From Maledivibacter sp. (lineage in GTDB: Bacteria; Bacillota; Clostridia; Peptostreptococcales; Caminicellaceae), in assembly GCA_025210375.1 (NCBI GenBank), contig JAOASB010000003.1, positions 1 to 64,000 of the forward strand: 64,000 nucleotides of DNA, read 5' to 3'. The notes below the pieces were generated by a model. The model was not told the origin of the DNA, searched no databases, and saw nothing but the letters and a program-made list of their open reading frames with translations. Positions 1 through 9,831 of the stretch are shown piece after piece (within the stretch, counting starts at the first letter, position 1; the number at the start of each line of letters is the position of its first letter). The translations under genes were made by a program, and so were the position numbers.

Positions 1-537
1 ATTAGAACAAGTAATGCGTAGGATATGTGGAAGTTATGTTTATTGGTACAACAGTAAATACGACAGAATAGGAAACTTATTTCAAGATCGATTTAAAAGT
101 GAGCCCGTAGAAGATGATAAATATCTCCTAACTGTCCAGCGATATATTCATCAAAACCCTATTAAAGCTGGATTAGTAACTAATATAGAAGAATACAAAT
201 GGAGTAGTTATCATGAATATGTAAATAAAGCAGAGCTAATTGATATAGGCTTTACACTTAATATATTCAATAATGATAGAAAAAAGGCAATAGAAGGATT
301 TACTCAATATAATAATGAGGTCAATGATGATGCTTGTTTAGATATAGAGAAAAGACGCCGCATAACCGACGAAGAAGCAAGAACAATAATAAAAAATTAT
401 GTAAGATAAACCATGCATCAGATTTACAAAACTTTGATAGATGTACAAGAAATATATATTTGAGAAAACTAAAAGAAAAATACAAGTTATCAATTAGGCA
501 AATCGCTAGACTTATAGGTATTATTCCAAAAGCATAA
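1..537 (+). pseudogene. REP-associated Y1 transposase, 5'-truncated by the window edge and frameshifted
   Basis: The frame is open from base 2 and reads into a region typical of the C-terminal part of REP-associated tyrosine transposases (COG1943/Y1_Tnp): a GNLFQDRFKSEPV stretch, then IHQNPIKAGLV and YKWSSYHEY. The catalytic histidines and tyrosine would lie before the window. The frame stops at 409, but the next family-typical segment (CKINHASDLQNF, then KLSIRQIARLIGI) continues in another frame to 537. The shift falls at or near the A6 run at 391-396, so a one-base indel most likely broke the gene; programmed slippage on the A-run is less likely. The usual C-terminal tail after RLIGI is also missing. 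Tandem GTCCCTGCGACATG units follow directly, as expected of the REP sequences these enzymes are associated with. Confidence 0.75.
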
Positions 538-552
538 TAGTGTCAACAACTC

Positions 553-598
553 CGTCCCTGCGACATGCGTCCCTGCGACATGTGCGTCCCCGCTACAT
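553..598. repeat. Three tandem 15-bp REP-like units
   Basis: Units of the form CGTCCCTGCGACATG lie at 553-567 and 568-582 (identical), and a diverged third copy, CGTCCCCGCTACAT, at 585-598. They are much more GC-rich than their surroundings and follow the transposase remnant directly, so they are probably the REP-type sequences linked to that transposase. After them, 599-685 holds a 28-codon reading frame ending TLNERVRNIISENLNTTL that looks like the tail of a lost gene; I cannot name it. Confidence 0.6.
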
Positions 599-670
599 AT
601 GGATGAAGAAATAGTAAAGGATTCCAAGACTTTAAATGAGAGAGTAAGAAATATTATAAGTGAAAATTTG

Positions 671-700
671 AACACTACTCTATAATGGAATAGTGTTTTT
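671..700 (+). terminator. Rho-independent terminator
   Basis: AACACTA pairs with TAGTGTT across a 15-nt loop and is followed by a T-run. It ends the transposase remnant region. Confidence 0.6.
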
Positions 701-775
701 TAATAGACAAAGGGACTTCTCTGCCTTTTACCTAATGACATGGATGTAGGGCATATACCTTAATCGAAGAAAAGA

Positions 776-840
776 CGATAGTTCCATAGTGAAACTATCG
801 TTTCAGACTGTAAACTCCTGGATCAGCAGGAGCTTTTATT
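776..840 (+). terminator. Two consecutive hairpins with T-runs
   Basis: CGATAGTT (776-783) pairs with AACTATCG (793-800), then TTT. CTCCTG (815-820) pairs with CAGGAG (827-832), then CTTTTATT. No gene is seen between them and the previous terminator, so they may be remnants of deleted genes. The rest of 538-1020 shows no gene. Confidence 0.4.
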
Positions 841-927
841 GTATCTTAAATTAGTCTTTAGAATATTGTTTTCAGGTATTTCAATACATTTTAAAAGTAA
901 AGAATATCGTTAAAGCCTAAATAAAAA

Positions 928-970
928 GCATTGCTAAACTCTATTTTTAAGATGTTAGCAATGCTTTTTT
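928..970 (-). terminator. Bidirectional terminator
   Basis: AGCATTGCTAA pairs with TTAGCAATGCT. It is flanked by AAAAA on the left and TTTTTT on the right, so it can work on both strands. It probably ends the minus-strand gene at 1021-1512. Confidence 0.75.
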
Positions 971-1020
971 GCTTATGCATAATTTAGAACAAAAAATTTT
1001 TAAAAATATTTCATCTTCCT

Positions 1021-1512
1021 TTAATGCTCATGATGATATTCCCACCATTTACAAGTATTTGGATCATGCTCTCTTAGTTTAGCTTTCCAATCATTGATAT
1101 ATTTTTTTAAATTATCAATATTCTCTTCATGTGTCTCAATTCCAGCTTCTAAAGCTTGTTTATCTTTTTTTAATTTTTCAAGTGTAGCCCTGTCCGCAGC
1201 TGCATTATATGCGTACTCAAGTGATAGTTCGGGATTAGTTGTAGCATAAAAAGCAGCTAGATATTTATTTTGTGTATAGCTCTTTTCAGTATCAGACATT
1301 TCACATTCTACGTTATATATTTTCATATTTATTTCTTCAATTTTACTTCTTTGTTCTAAAACCAAGTCGTTGTATCTAGCAATTTTATCCATCCAACTTT
1401 GTTGATCTGGGCAGGTTCCATTTATCAAATCTCCGTAAGCAGCAAAAACGTTAAGAGATGTAATGGTGAAAACTGATAAGATCATAATACATATTAACAA
1501 TTTTTTTTTCAT
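1021..1512 (-). CDS. Secreted coiled-coil protein of unknown function
   Basis: The 163-residue product starts MKKKLLICIMILSVF, a clear Sec signal peptide that ends near VFAAYG. The mature part is strongly helical and charged, with E/K-rich heptad-like segments (about residues 45-75 and 105-150) suggesting coiled coil. It has three cysteines (TCPD, VECEM, TCKWW) and ends WWEYHHEH. I chose the start at 1512 because GAGGAG lies just upstream and the signal peptide begins there; the 14 extra codons of the longer frame are not plausible. A bidirectional terminator follows the stop. I recognise no family. It stands alone, so function cannot be inferred beyond export to the envelope or medium. Confidence 0.75.
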   Translation of the reverse strand: MKKKLLICIMILSVFTITSLNVFAAYGDLINGTCPDQQSWMDKIARYNDLVLEQRSKIEEINMKIYNVECEMSDTEKSYTQNKYLAAFYATTNPELSLEYAYNAAADRATLEKLKKDKQALEAGIETHEENIDNLKKYINDWKAKLREHDPNTCKWWEYHHEH

Positions 1513-1554
1513 AAAAAAGCTCCTCTCATTAATTATTATAAAATATGCGCGCAA

Positions 1555-1975
1555 AAGAAGTATAGCATAAAAAAAAAAAAAAATGTAGAAAAATGTAAAA
1601 AAAATAAAGTTGTAATATTATGAATATTTAAAATTAATTTATGGATAAGAATATCTTAAATAGTATTTTACAATATTATTCCTTCAAACCATTGGAATTA
1701 CTAAATTTAAAATATCAGTTAATTTTAACATTTGGATATGAAATGATTGTAGCAACAAATAAGTAATATAATTACAAAAAAAGAAAGCCTTGAAAATGAT
1801 GGATAAGGCAAGAAAAATGAATGTGTGGGAGATTGAAGGATATATAGTATTTATCCCAATAATTTAGGTAAGGATTTAAAGGGTTGTCTCAAAATTTAGG
1901 CTATTGTCTTTGAGACAGCTCTTTTTTTATTGAAATAATATAAATAATTTACTAAATTAAGGTAAAAATAAATAC
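1555..1975. other. Intergenic region without recognised gene
   Basis: AT-rich stretch containing a 17-base A-run near 1567-1583 and the upstream region of the minus-strand gene. A hairpin at 1884-1918 (TGTCTCAAA pairing with TTTGAGACA) followed by CTTTTTTTA looks like a terminator with no obvious gene in front. A 23-codon ORF at about 1797-1869 has no supporting evidence. Confidence 0.4.
1884..1928 (+). terminator. Orphan terminator
   Basis: TGTCTCAAA and TTTGAGACA form the stem, followed by a T7 run. It insulates the following small membrane-protein gene from upstream transcription. Confidence 0.55.
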
Positions 1976-2389
1976 ATGATAGGCAGATTTGTAATTTATG
2001 GACTTTTTGGCTGGTGCATGGAAGTGTTTTGGACTGGGCTTGGATCTTTTTTAAAAGGAGATATCAAATTGACTGGGCAAACATATATATGGATGTTTTT
2101 CATATATGGCTTGGCAATTTTTTTTGAACCTATCCATCAAAGAATTGGGGGCTTAAATTTTATTTTAAGAGGAGGTATATATACGGTATTAATATTTACA
2201 GTAGAGTATTGTACTGGATGGATATTGAGAAGGGTCTTAGGCATATGTCCATGGGATTATAGCAACAGCAATTTTTCAGTTAATGGGCTAATAAGATTAG
2301 ATTATACGCCTGTATGGTTTATAGCTGGGCTTTTATTTGAAAAAGTACACTATGGGTTAGAAACAATAGGTAGGGTTTTTAATATTTAG
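1976..2389 (+). CDS. Small integral membrane protein, CmpB/PF06541-type 'putative ABC transporter permease'
   Basis: This 137-residue protein has about four hydrophobic segments and motifs that I associate with the PF06541 family: an N-terminal FGWCMEV, a middle TGWILRR followed by CPWDYS, and a C-terminal GLIRLDYTPVWF with GLLFE. Members are annotated as putative ABC permeases, but no ATPase or binding protein lies near, so a transport role is unproved. The Shine-Dalgarno is weak (AAGG about 13 nt before ATG). The gene follows an orphan terminator and precedes a MITE-like repeat, so it is probably monocistronic. Confidence 0.7.
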   Translation: MIGRFVIYGLFGWCMEVFWTGLGSFLKGDIKLTGQTYIWMFFIYGLAIFFEPIHQRIGGLNFILRGGIYTVLIFTVEYCTGWILRRVLGICPWDYSNSNFSVNGLIRLDYTPVWFIAGLLFEKVHYGLETIGRVFNI

Positions 2390-2450
2390 ATCAAATTAAA
2401 GATAAACAACTTCAAGGTTTAATATATTTTAAATCTTAATGTTGTTTATC

Positions 2451-2616
2451 TATAGAGGAAATTGCATAACTCTGACTTGGCTAAACCTAATATGGGAATA
2501 TCATTCTTAATTTGAATATTTAAGATATAGCATATTTGGTGGTATAGGTTTGGGGATTTTAAAACTATATATAGTAGATAGTTTTTGTAATAAGTAATTA
2601 TGCAATTCGCTCTATA
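2451..2616. mobile_element. MITE-like element, family A, copy 1 (166 bp)
   Basis: Ends are TATAGAGGAAATTGCATAAC and its imperfect inverse, finishing GCAATTCGCTCTATA. The reverse complement matches 51579-51743 along nearly its whole length (about 165 bp, roughly nine bases in ten by eye). No coding capacity; a 63-codon minus-strand ORF across it is spurious. The rest of 2390-2729 holds only the leader of the PFOR gene. Confidence 0.75.
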
Positions 2617-2729
2617 TATAATTGTCGATTCACTCAATTTTATGAATGATATAAGAAAAATGTAAAATACTAAAAAATGTATGAGAAACTGGTTTTACTT
2701 TAACCAGATCAAAGGATGGAGGTTGTTTT

Positions 2730-5700
2730 ATGGCAAAAAAAATGAAGACCATGGACGGCAATGAAGCTGCTGCATATGTTTCATATGCATTTACTGAAGT
2801 GGCGTCCATATATCCGATTACACCTTCTTCTCCAATGGCTGAATTAGTAGACCTATGGTCAGCAAAGGGGAAGAAAAATCTTTTTGGTCAGACCGTCAGA
2901 GTAGCAGAGCTGCAATCTGAAGCAGGGGCTTCGGGGTCAGTTCATGGGTCATTACAGGGAGGGGCTTTGACTACTACATACACGGCTTCCCAAGGCTTAT
3001 TATTGATGATACCCAATATGTATAAGATTGCAGGAGAACTTCTTCCAGGGGTATTTCATGTAAGCGCCCGTGCTGTAGCAGCCCATGCATTATCTATATT
3101 TGGGGATCATCAGGATGTAATGGCAGCTAGACAAACTGGCTTTGCATTACTAGCCTCTGGAAGTGTACAAGAAGTGATGGATCTAGGGGGAATAGCCCAC
3201 TTATCTGCTATAAAATCAAGAATTCCATTTCTTCATTTCTTTGATGGCTTTAGGAATTCCCATGAGGTACAAAAGGTTGAAGTTATTGATTATGAAGATT
3301 TTAGAAGTATATTGGATTACGATTCCGTTGAAGAATTCAGAAATAACTCATTAAATCCTATGCGTCCTGTACTAAGGGGAACAGCTCAGAACCCGGATAT
3401 TTATTTTCAAGGAAGGGAATCCATAAATCCTTTCTATGAAAAGGTTCCGGATATTGTTCAAGGATATATGGATGAAATCAGTAAAATCACAGGTAGAGAA
3501 TATCATCCATTTAATTATTATGGAGCCCAGGATGCCGAGCGGATAATCATAGCCATGGGGTCCGTATGTGATACCATAGAGGAAACCGTCGATTATTTGA
3601 TGGATAAAGGAGAAAGGGTTGGAGTAATAAAGGTTCATCTGTATAGACCTTTTTCACCCAAATATTTCTTCAAGATTCTACCACATACAGTTAGGAAGAT
3701 TGCTATATTGGATAGAACTAAGGAACCCGGTGCTTTAGGTGAGCCCCTTTATGAGGATGTTAGAAGTTTATTCTATGAAAGGGATGAAAAGCCGGTTATA
3801 GTAGGAGGTAGATATGGATTAGGTTCTAAGGATACAACACCATCCCAAATTATTACAGTATTCAATAATCTCAAGGGAGTAAATCCTAAAAATAATTTTA
3901 CAATAGGTATTATCGACGATGTTACCAATACTTCCCTAGTGGATCAAGGTGAAGTAGAAACCACACCAGCGGATACAATAAGCTGTAAGCTATGGGGATT
4001 AGGATCAGATGGTACAGTGGGAGCAAATAAAATTGCTATCAAAATTATTGGAGATAAAACTGATTTGTATGCCCAGGGATATTTCTCCTACGATAGTAAA
4101 AAATCCGGTGGAACCACAGTATCCCATTTAAGATTTGGAAAGAAACCTATAAAATCTTCATATCTAGTAAATAGGGCCGATTATGTAGCATGTCATAACA
4201 AGTCCTATGTATATCACTATGATTTACTTAAAGGACTTAAAGAAAAGGGAACCTTTGTACTAAATTGTCCTTGGAGGGAAGAAGAGTTAAGTGAAAAGCT
4301 GCCGGCTTCTCTTAAAAGATATATATGTGAAAATAACATACAATTCTACATCATTGATGCGGTAGGAATAGCCCATGATATTGGGCTTGGCGGTAGAATA
4401 AATATGATTATGCAGTCAGCCTTCTTTAAACTAACAGAAGTGATTCCAATAGAGGATGCTGTAAAATATCTTAAGCAATCTATTGAAGCCACATATGGTA
4501 AAAAAGGTCAAAAAATTGTTGATATGAACTTTGCAGCCGTAGATAGGGGAGTGGATGGATTTATTAAGGTAAATGTGCCGGAGTCATGGGGCAATGTACG
4601 GGATGAAGAAGTGAATGTAAAGGATGAACCAGAATTTATTAAAAATATCCTAAGACCTATGGCTAAACAAGAGGGGGATGACCTTCCAGTTAGTTCCTTC
4701 AAGGGTAGAGAAGATGGAACCTTTCCCCTTGGAACCACAGCATTTGAGAAACGTGGTATAGCCGTAATGATACCACAGTGGCAAACCGATAAGTGTATTC
4801 AGTGTAATCAATGTGCATATGTTTGCCCCCATGCAGTACTAAGGCCGTTTTTGCTAAATGAAGAGGAAAAGAAAAATGCTCCAGATACCTTTGAGACTAA
4901 GAAGGCCATAGGTAAGGGTTTTGACGGACTAGAATACCGTATGCAAATAAGTCCATTAGATTGTACTGGATGCGGCAATTGTGCAGATATATGTCCAGCA
5001 CCCCAGAAGGCATTAGTAATGGTAAATGCAGAGGAGGAGACACCAAGGCAAACAGGAAACTGGGAATATGCCGTAAATAATTTGCCATATAAAGATGGTT
5101 TAATGAATAAGCATTCCGTAAAGGGAAGTCAGTTTGCCCAGCCACTGCTTGAGTTCTCAGGAGCATGTGCTGGCTGTGGAGAAACTGCTTATGTAAAATT
5201 AGCCACACAATTATTTGGAGATAGAATGATGATCGCCAATGCAACGGGATGTTCCTCCATATGGGGAGGTAGCGCACCATCTGTTCCATTCACCACTAAT
5301 GCATGTGGGCATGGTCCTGCTTGGGCAAATTCCCTATTTGAGGATAATGCTGAGTATGGATATGGAATGTATTTAGCGGCAAAACAGATAAGAGAAAGAC
5401 TAAGGGATTTGATGGAGCAAGGACAAGGAGCAGAGCTTCCTAATGAATGTAAGGAAGCCTTTACTGAATGGATAGAGGCAATGTATGATGGGGAAGCTTC
5501 AAAGGCGGCTAGCAAGAGGCTGTTATCTGTCATAGATAAACAGGAGTTTAGGGGAAATAAGATCGTTGATGAGATTATAAAGAAAAAGGATTATCTTGTT
5601 AAGCAGTCACAGTGGATAGTTGGTGGAGATGGTTGGGCCTATGATATTGGCTATGGAGGTCTAGATCATGTATTGGCTTCCGGTGAAGATGTAAATATTC

Positions 5701-6260
5701 TAGTTATGGACACAGAGGTTTATTCCAATACGGGAGGACAATCCTCAAAGGCAACACCAACAGCGGCTGCGGCAAAATTTGCTGCTTCAGGTAAAAAGAT
5801 ACGAAAAAAAGACCTTGGCATGATGGCGATGAGTTATGGCTATGTATATGTCGCTCAGGTTGCGATGGGCTCCAATATGAATCATACAGTAAAGGTCTTT
5901 GTGGAAGCCGAAAATTATAAAGGGCCATCCTTAATCATAGCCTATGCTCCATGTATAAGCCATGGTATAAAGACTGGCATGGGAACCTCCGTTGTACAGG
6001 AGAAAAAGGCAGTTGAATCAGGATATTGGCATCTATATAGATATAATCCTTTACTAAAACAGCAAAATAAGAATCCATTTGTACTAGACTCTAGAGAGCC
6101 TAAAGCATCCTTTAGGGACTATATACTAGGTGAGGTTAGATTTGCACAGATTGAGAATACCTTCCCTGATATAGCCCAAGAGTTGTATCTAAAAGCTGAA
6201 CAGGATGCAAAGGATAGGTACGAAACATATAAAAGACTTTCGGAGATGCAGTATAATTAA
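2730..6260 (+). CDS. nifJ: Pyruvate:ferredoxin (flavodoxin) oxidoreductase, copy 1
   Basis: A 1176-residue single-chain PFOR that oxidises pyruvate and CoA to acetyl-CoA, CO2 and reduced ferredoxin in the cytoplasm. The N-terminus carries the pyruvate-domain signature [19 protein letters not shown]. Two ferredoxin-like clusters follow: CIQCNQCAYVCP near residue 689 and [12 protein letters not shown] near 745. The C-terminal TPP domain has GACAGCGET (about 810), [10 protein letters not shown], the [16 protein letters not shown] pocket, and a final APCISHG cysteine for the proximal cluster. The start has a good GGAGG. It is about 65-70% identical by eye to the copy at 30658, but uses AGG/GGA/ATA codons more freely, suggesting lower or conditional expression. 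A terminator follows directly, so it is monocistronic. Confidence 0.97.
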   Translation: MAKKMKTMDGNEAAAYVSYAFTEVASIYPITPSSPMAELVDLWSAKGKKNLFGQTVRVAELQSEAGASGSVHGSLQGGALTTTYTASQGLLLMIPNMYKIAGELLPGVFHVSARAVAAHALSIFGDHQDVMAARQTGFALLASGSVQEVMDLGGIAHLSAIKSRIPFLHFFDGFRNSHEVQKVEVIDYEDFRSILDYDSVEEFRNNSLNPMRPVLRGTAQNPDIYFQGRESINPFYEKVPDIVQGYMDEISKITGREYHPFNYYGAQDAERIIIAMGSVCDTIEETVDYLMDKGERVGVIKVHLYRPFSPKYFFKILPHTVRKIAILDRTKEPGALGEPLYEDVRSLFYERDEKPVIVGGRYGLGSKDTTPSQIITVFNNLKGVNPKNNFTIGIIDDVTNTSLVDQGEVETTPADTISCKLWGLGSDGTVGANKIAIKIIGDKTDLYAQGYFSYDSKKSGGTTVSHLRFGKKPIKSSYLVNRADYVACHNKSYVYHYDLLKGLKEKGTFVLNCPWREEELSEKLPASLKRYICENNIQFYIIDAVGIAHDIGLGGRINMIMQSAFFKLTEVIPIEDAVKYLKQSIEATYGKKGQKIVDMNFAAVDRGVDGFIKVNVPESWGNVRDEEVNVKDEPEFIKNILRPMAKQEGDDLPVSSFKGREDGTFPLGTTAFEKRGIAVMIPQWQTDKCIQCNQCAYVCPHAVLRPFLLNEEEKKNAPDTFETKKAIGKGFDGLEYRMQISPLDCTGCGNCADICPAPQKALVMVNAEEETPRQTGNWEYAVNNLPYKDGLMNKHSVKGSQFAQPLLEFSGACAGCGETAYVKLATQLFGDRMMIANATGCSSIWGGSAPSVPFTTNACGHGPAWANSLFEDNAEYGYGMYLAAKQIRERLRDLMEQGQGAELPNECKEAFTEWIEAMYDGEASKAASKRLLSVIDKQEFRGNKIVDEIIKKKDYLVKQSQWIVGGDGWAYDIGYGGLDHVLASGEDVNILVMDTEVYSNTGGQSSKATPTAAAAKFAASGKKIRKKDLGMMAMSYGYVYVAQVAMGSNMNHTVKVFVEAENYKGPSLIIAYAPCISHGIKTGMGTSVVQEKKAVESGYWHLYRYNPLLKQQNKNPFVLDSREPKASFRDYILGEVRFAQIENTFPDIAQELYLKAEQDAKDRYETYKRLSEMQYN

Positions 6261-6261
6261 T

Positions 6262-6296
6262 AAAAGTTCAGGGACATTGAGTCCCTGAACTTTTAT
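6262..6296 (+). terminator. Strong terminator after PFOR 1
   Basis: AAAAGTTCAGGGAC pairs perfectly with GTCCCTGAACTTTT over a 5-nt loop, then ATTTCT. It overlaps the stop codon of the convergent spore-protein gene. Confidence 0.85.
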
Positions 6297-6460
6297 TTCT
6301 GATTTTTATCTACCCATTCCTTAGCATTTTCAACTTCAAATTTACTGGGCAAAGGAACTCTTGAATTTTTTTTGATGTGTTCGATATTTGCCCATGCCGC
6401 AGTTTCATGTTTTTCAATGGGAATTGACATGCTTTTTTCTTTATATTTATTATCTGACAT
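6293..6460 (-). CDS. Small spore surface protein, CDIF630_02480 family (DUF3787)
   Basis: A 55-codon gene on the minus strand preceded by a near-perfect AAAGGAGGG Shine-Dalgarno. The translation contains MSIPIEKHETAAWANIE and, at the end, FEVENAKEWVDKNQK, which are the two hallmark segments of the DUF3787 family, annotated in Clostridioides difficile as a spore surface protein (CDIF630_02480 type). There is no signal peptide or membrane segment. Its stop lies inside the convergent PFOR terminator hairpin. Expression in the mother cell late in sporulation is inferred from the family, not from a promoter I can see. Confidence 0.8.
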   Translation of the reverse strand: MSDNKYKEKSMSIPIEKHETAAWANIEHIKKNSRVPLPSKFEVENAKEWVDKNQK

Positions 6461-6525
6461 ATAAGCCCTCCTTTAAAATATTTTGTGAAATTATTTTCTT
6501 AAACTCGGATTATCCATAGAAAATT

Positions 6526-6636
6526 TTAAATCCTCCTGGGTTCCTTTGTCTTTAGGTCATTTATCAAATCCTTGATGTGCCGCCTTGGTATGCCTTCAAA
6601 TTCTATAAATGCCTTAGAAATCAAAACCCTTTGCAC
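6526..6636 (-). CDS. Possible 36-codon ORF upstream of the spore protein gene
   Basis: With GTG as start, AGAAGG nine bases before it, the frame reads a basic, protein-like peptide containing KAFIEFEGIPRRHIKDL. The frame is open without Met back to 6666, so it may equally be the tail of a decayed gene. No family recognised. The remaining bases up to 6753 show no other gene. Confidence 0.25.
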   Translation of the reverse strand: MQRVLISKAFIEFEGIPRRHIKDLINDLKTKEPRRI

Positions 6637-6705
6637 TTTTCTAAACCTTCTATGAATAATCCTAGCTTAATTATTATTTGCAAAATAACAAAATATATAT
6701 ATTGA

Positions 6706-7848
<1,143 letters not shown>

Positions 7849-8055
7849 TAAAAAAATCCATGGGGTATATTACTATGAAGAGCTTTATTTTGATATACCC
7901 CATTAAAAAATAAGTATAATATGCAAATTTCTCAATTATTAGCAAAAATAATTTCTTGAAAAGATATTAATAAATATGTAAAATATTATAGACAACTACC
8001 CCCCATAATCTAATACCTTAAATAGGATATTAACATGAAGATGGAGTGAATAGCC

Positions 8056-9675
8056 TTGAACAGACTCCTAAAGTTCTTTAGTAAAAACAAAGCAGTAAGC
8101 ATTAGATATCTGAGTATTTTGCTAATATTGATTTATATACCCATGGCCTTATATGTAAACTTTGTTTATATTAGAACAATCGATGCAGTTGAAAAAGAGA
8201 AAATCGAGGATGTTGAACAAATATTGAGGCAGACTAGCAAGTCTGTCAATTTTGCATTGCATAATATTGAAAAGGGTGTTTCAAAAATTACCAAGCATAA
8301 TGGCATACGAGTAAGTGTACAAAACTTTGAAACTCTAACTCCATTTTACAAAAGTAGGATATCTCAGTTCACAAAAGAGCAGTTTAATATCTTAAAAAAT
8401 AATATTCCATATATTGAGGGATTTGTATGTATAAACAACAAGGGACATATTATTTCCTCTAATCACGACATAGTAATAAACGGTGAAAATTTTTTTGAAA
8501 GCAACTCCTTTAAAGAATTGGTTTCCAAGGAAAATGACTTTTTATGGCAATATGATGTTCCAGATTATATTTATTTTAAGTCAAGGGATGAGAAATTTTT
8601 ATTTTTAGTATATAAGATATTTGATTTAGAAAACTCACAAAATGTAGGATACTGTTTTGTAACCATAGATTCCCATAGCTTTAAGGATTTATATAATGAT
8701 ACATATATCGGCAATACTGGAGGAGTTGTTATCTGCGATGGAGATAATAACCCTGTTCTGAGTACAAAAAATTATAATGTACCTAAACCAATATTGAATC
8801 ATTTAGTAAAAGAACAGAACTTCTATAAAATGAATGAAGTAGATATTTCCGAGAACAGACATTTTGTTGGAATAGCTAAATTATATCCTATAAACTGGTA
8901 TCTTGTAGCTACGGTACCGAAGGATGAGCTGACTAAAACTGTGAAAAAGAATTTTAAAAACAATTTCACGCCAATCATTCTTATAAGTCTTGTTACTGCA
9001 TTGGTGATAGTTATTGAAACTTTGATACTTTCTAAAGTAGTCACGGAAAAGGAGATGGCAAACTATCGTCTAGTATTGAGTGAAAAAATGAATGAAAAGC
9101 TGAGGGTGTACAAACATGATTTTACAAATCATTTACAAATAATATGGGGACTTATGGAGCTTCAGCACTATGATAAGGCACTAAGCTATTTAATAAAAGC
9201 AAGTAATGAAGGAGTTACCATAAAAGAAAAATATGAGATAGGCATTCCAGAGATAGAGTCAACCATTTTTTCTATTTTATCAAAGGCGAGGGAACGTAAT
9301 ATTGAAGTAGTATTAGACTGTATAAAACTTCAATCGGATTTACCCGTTAAGATTTATGATTTAACTAAGATATTATCTAATCTATTAAAGAATGCTATTT
9401 ATGCCTTAGATAAGGCAGAGTCAGAGGAGAAAAAGCTTATAATAAAAATATATGAGGATCTAGGTGAGTATGTATTTGAGGTGGTTAACAATGTACCACT
9501 TATTCCCCAAAATATGAAGGAAAAAATATTTGAAAAGGGATTCACTACAAAGGGAAAAGACGGAAGTGGATTAGGACTTCATATAGTTAAAAAGCTAGTT
9601 GAAAAAAATAAAGGTAATATGGAGCTTTGTGTGGATGAAGAGGGTAATCATTTCATAGTAAGGTTCCCCTATTAA
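8056..9675 (+). CDS. Orphan membrane sensor histidine kinase, citrate/DcuS-like (SpoOB-type) transmitter
   Basis: This 539-residue kinase has a membrane segment at about residues 17-38, a large extracytoplasmic sensor of Cache type (about 40-300), a second membrane helix near 305-330 (IILISLVTALVIVIETLIL), then the transmitter. The phosphoacceptor is His354 in YKHDFTNHLQIIWGLMEL, the form seen in the citrate/fumarate sensor family and Spo0B-like kinases. LSNLLKNAIYALD is the N box and GSGLGLHIVKKLV the G2 box. Translation probably begins at TTG 8056, after GGAG in ATGGAGTG; no ATG is available before the membrane helix. No response regulator lies next to it, which is unusual for this class and compatible with a role as an orphan (sporulation-type) kinase. 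A terminator follows. Confidence 0.85.
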   Translation: MNRLLKFFSKNKAVSIRYLSILLILIYIPMALYVNFVYIRTIDAVEKEKIEDVEQILRQTSKSVNFALHNIEKGVSKITKHNGIRVSVQNFETLTPFYKSRISQFTKEQFNILKNNIPYIEGFVCINNKGHIISSNHDIVINGENFFESNSFKELVSKENDFLWQYDVPDYIYFKSRDEKFLFLVYKIFDLENSQNVGYCFVTIDSHSFKDLYNDTYIGNTGGVVICDGDNNPVLSTKNYNVPKPILNHLVKEQNFYKMNEVDISENRHFVGIAKLYPINWYLVATVPKDELTKTVKKNFKNNFTPIILISLVTALVIVIETLILSKVVTEKEMANYRLVLSEKMNEKLRVYKHDFTNHLQIIWGLMELQHYDKALSYLIKASNEGVTIKEKYEIGIPEIESTIFSILSKARERNIEVVLDCIKLQSDLPVKIYDLTKILSNLLKNAIYALDKAESEEKKLIIKIYEDLGEYVFEVVNNVPLIPQNMKEKIFEKGFTTKGKDGSGLGLHIVKKLVEKNKGNMELCVDEEGNHFIVRFPY

Positions 9676-9686
9676 TATAAAGTGAG

Positions 9687-9717
9687 AGAGAATTCGTTTT
9701 AATGAATTCTCTTTTTT
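9687..9717 (+). terminator. Terminator after histidine kinase
   Basis: AGAGAATTC pairs with GAATTCTCT, followed by TTTTTC. Confidence 0.8.
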
Positions 9718-9831
9718 CTTTTTTATTGGGTATATTTTTGCAGGGCTACATACAAACTAATAATACCTTTATTGGATTAAATGTTTATTAATAGAAAAAA
9801 ATTCTTATAAAAATATATGAAGGGTGACGAT

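Noticed and set aside
1797..1869. 23-codon ORF MMDKARKMNVWE...
   Set aside because: No ribosome site, no neighbours, and short enough to be chance.
2446..2637. 63-codon minus-strand ORF
   Set aside because: Spans the family A MITE only; no ribosome site.
4897..5533. Antisense ORFs of 114-130 codons within PFOR 1
   Set aside because: They are mirror frames of a strongly conserved gene and have no ribosome sites.
7858..7912. Terminator after mnmA
   Set aside because: TGGGGTATA and ATACCCCA pair over a long loop, but A's and not T's follow on the plus strand, so a terminator function is doubtful.
8056..9675. Two-component system with adjacent response regulator
   Set aside because: No receiver-domain gene lies on either side; the kinase is an orphan here.
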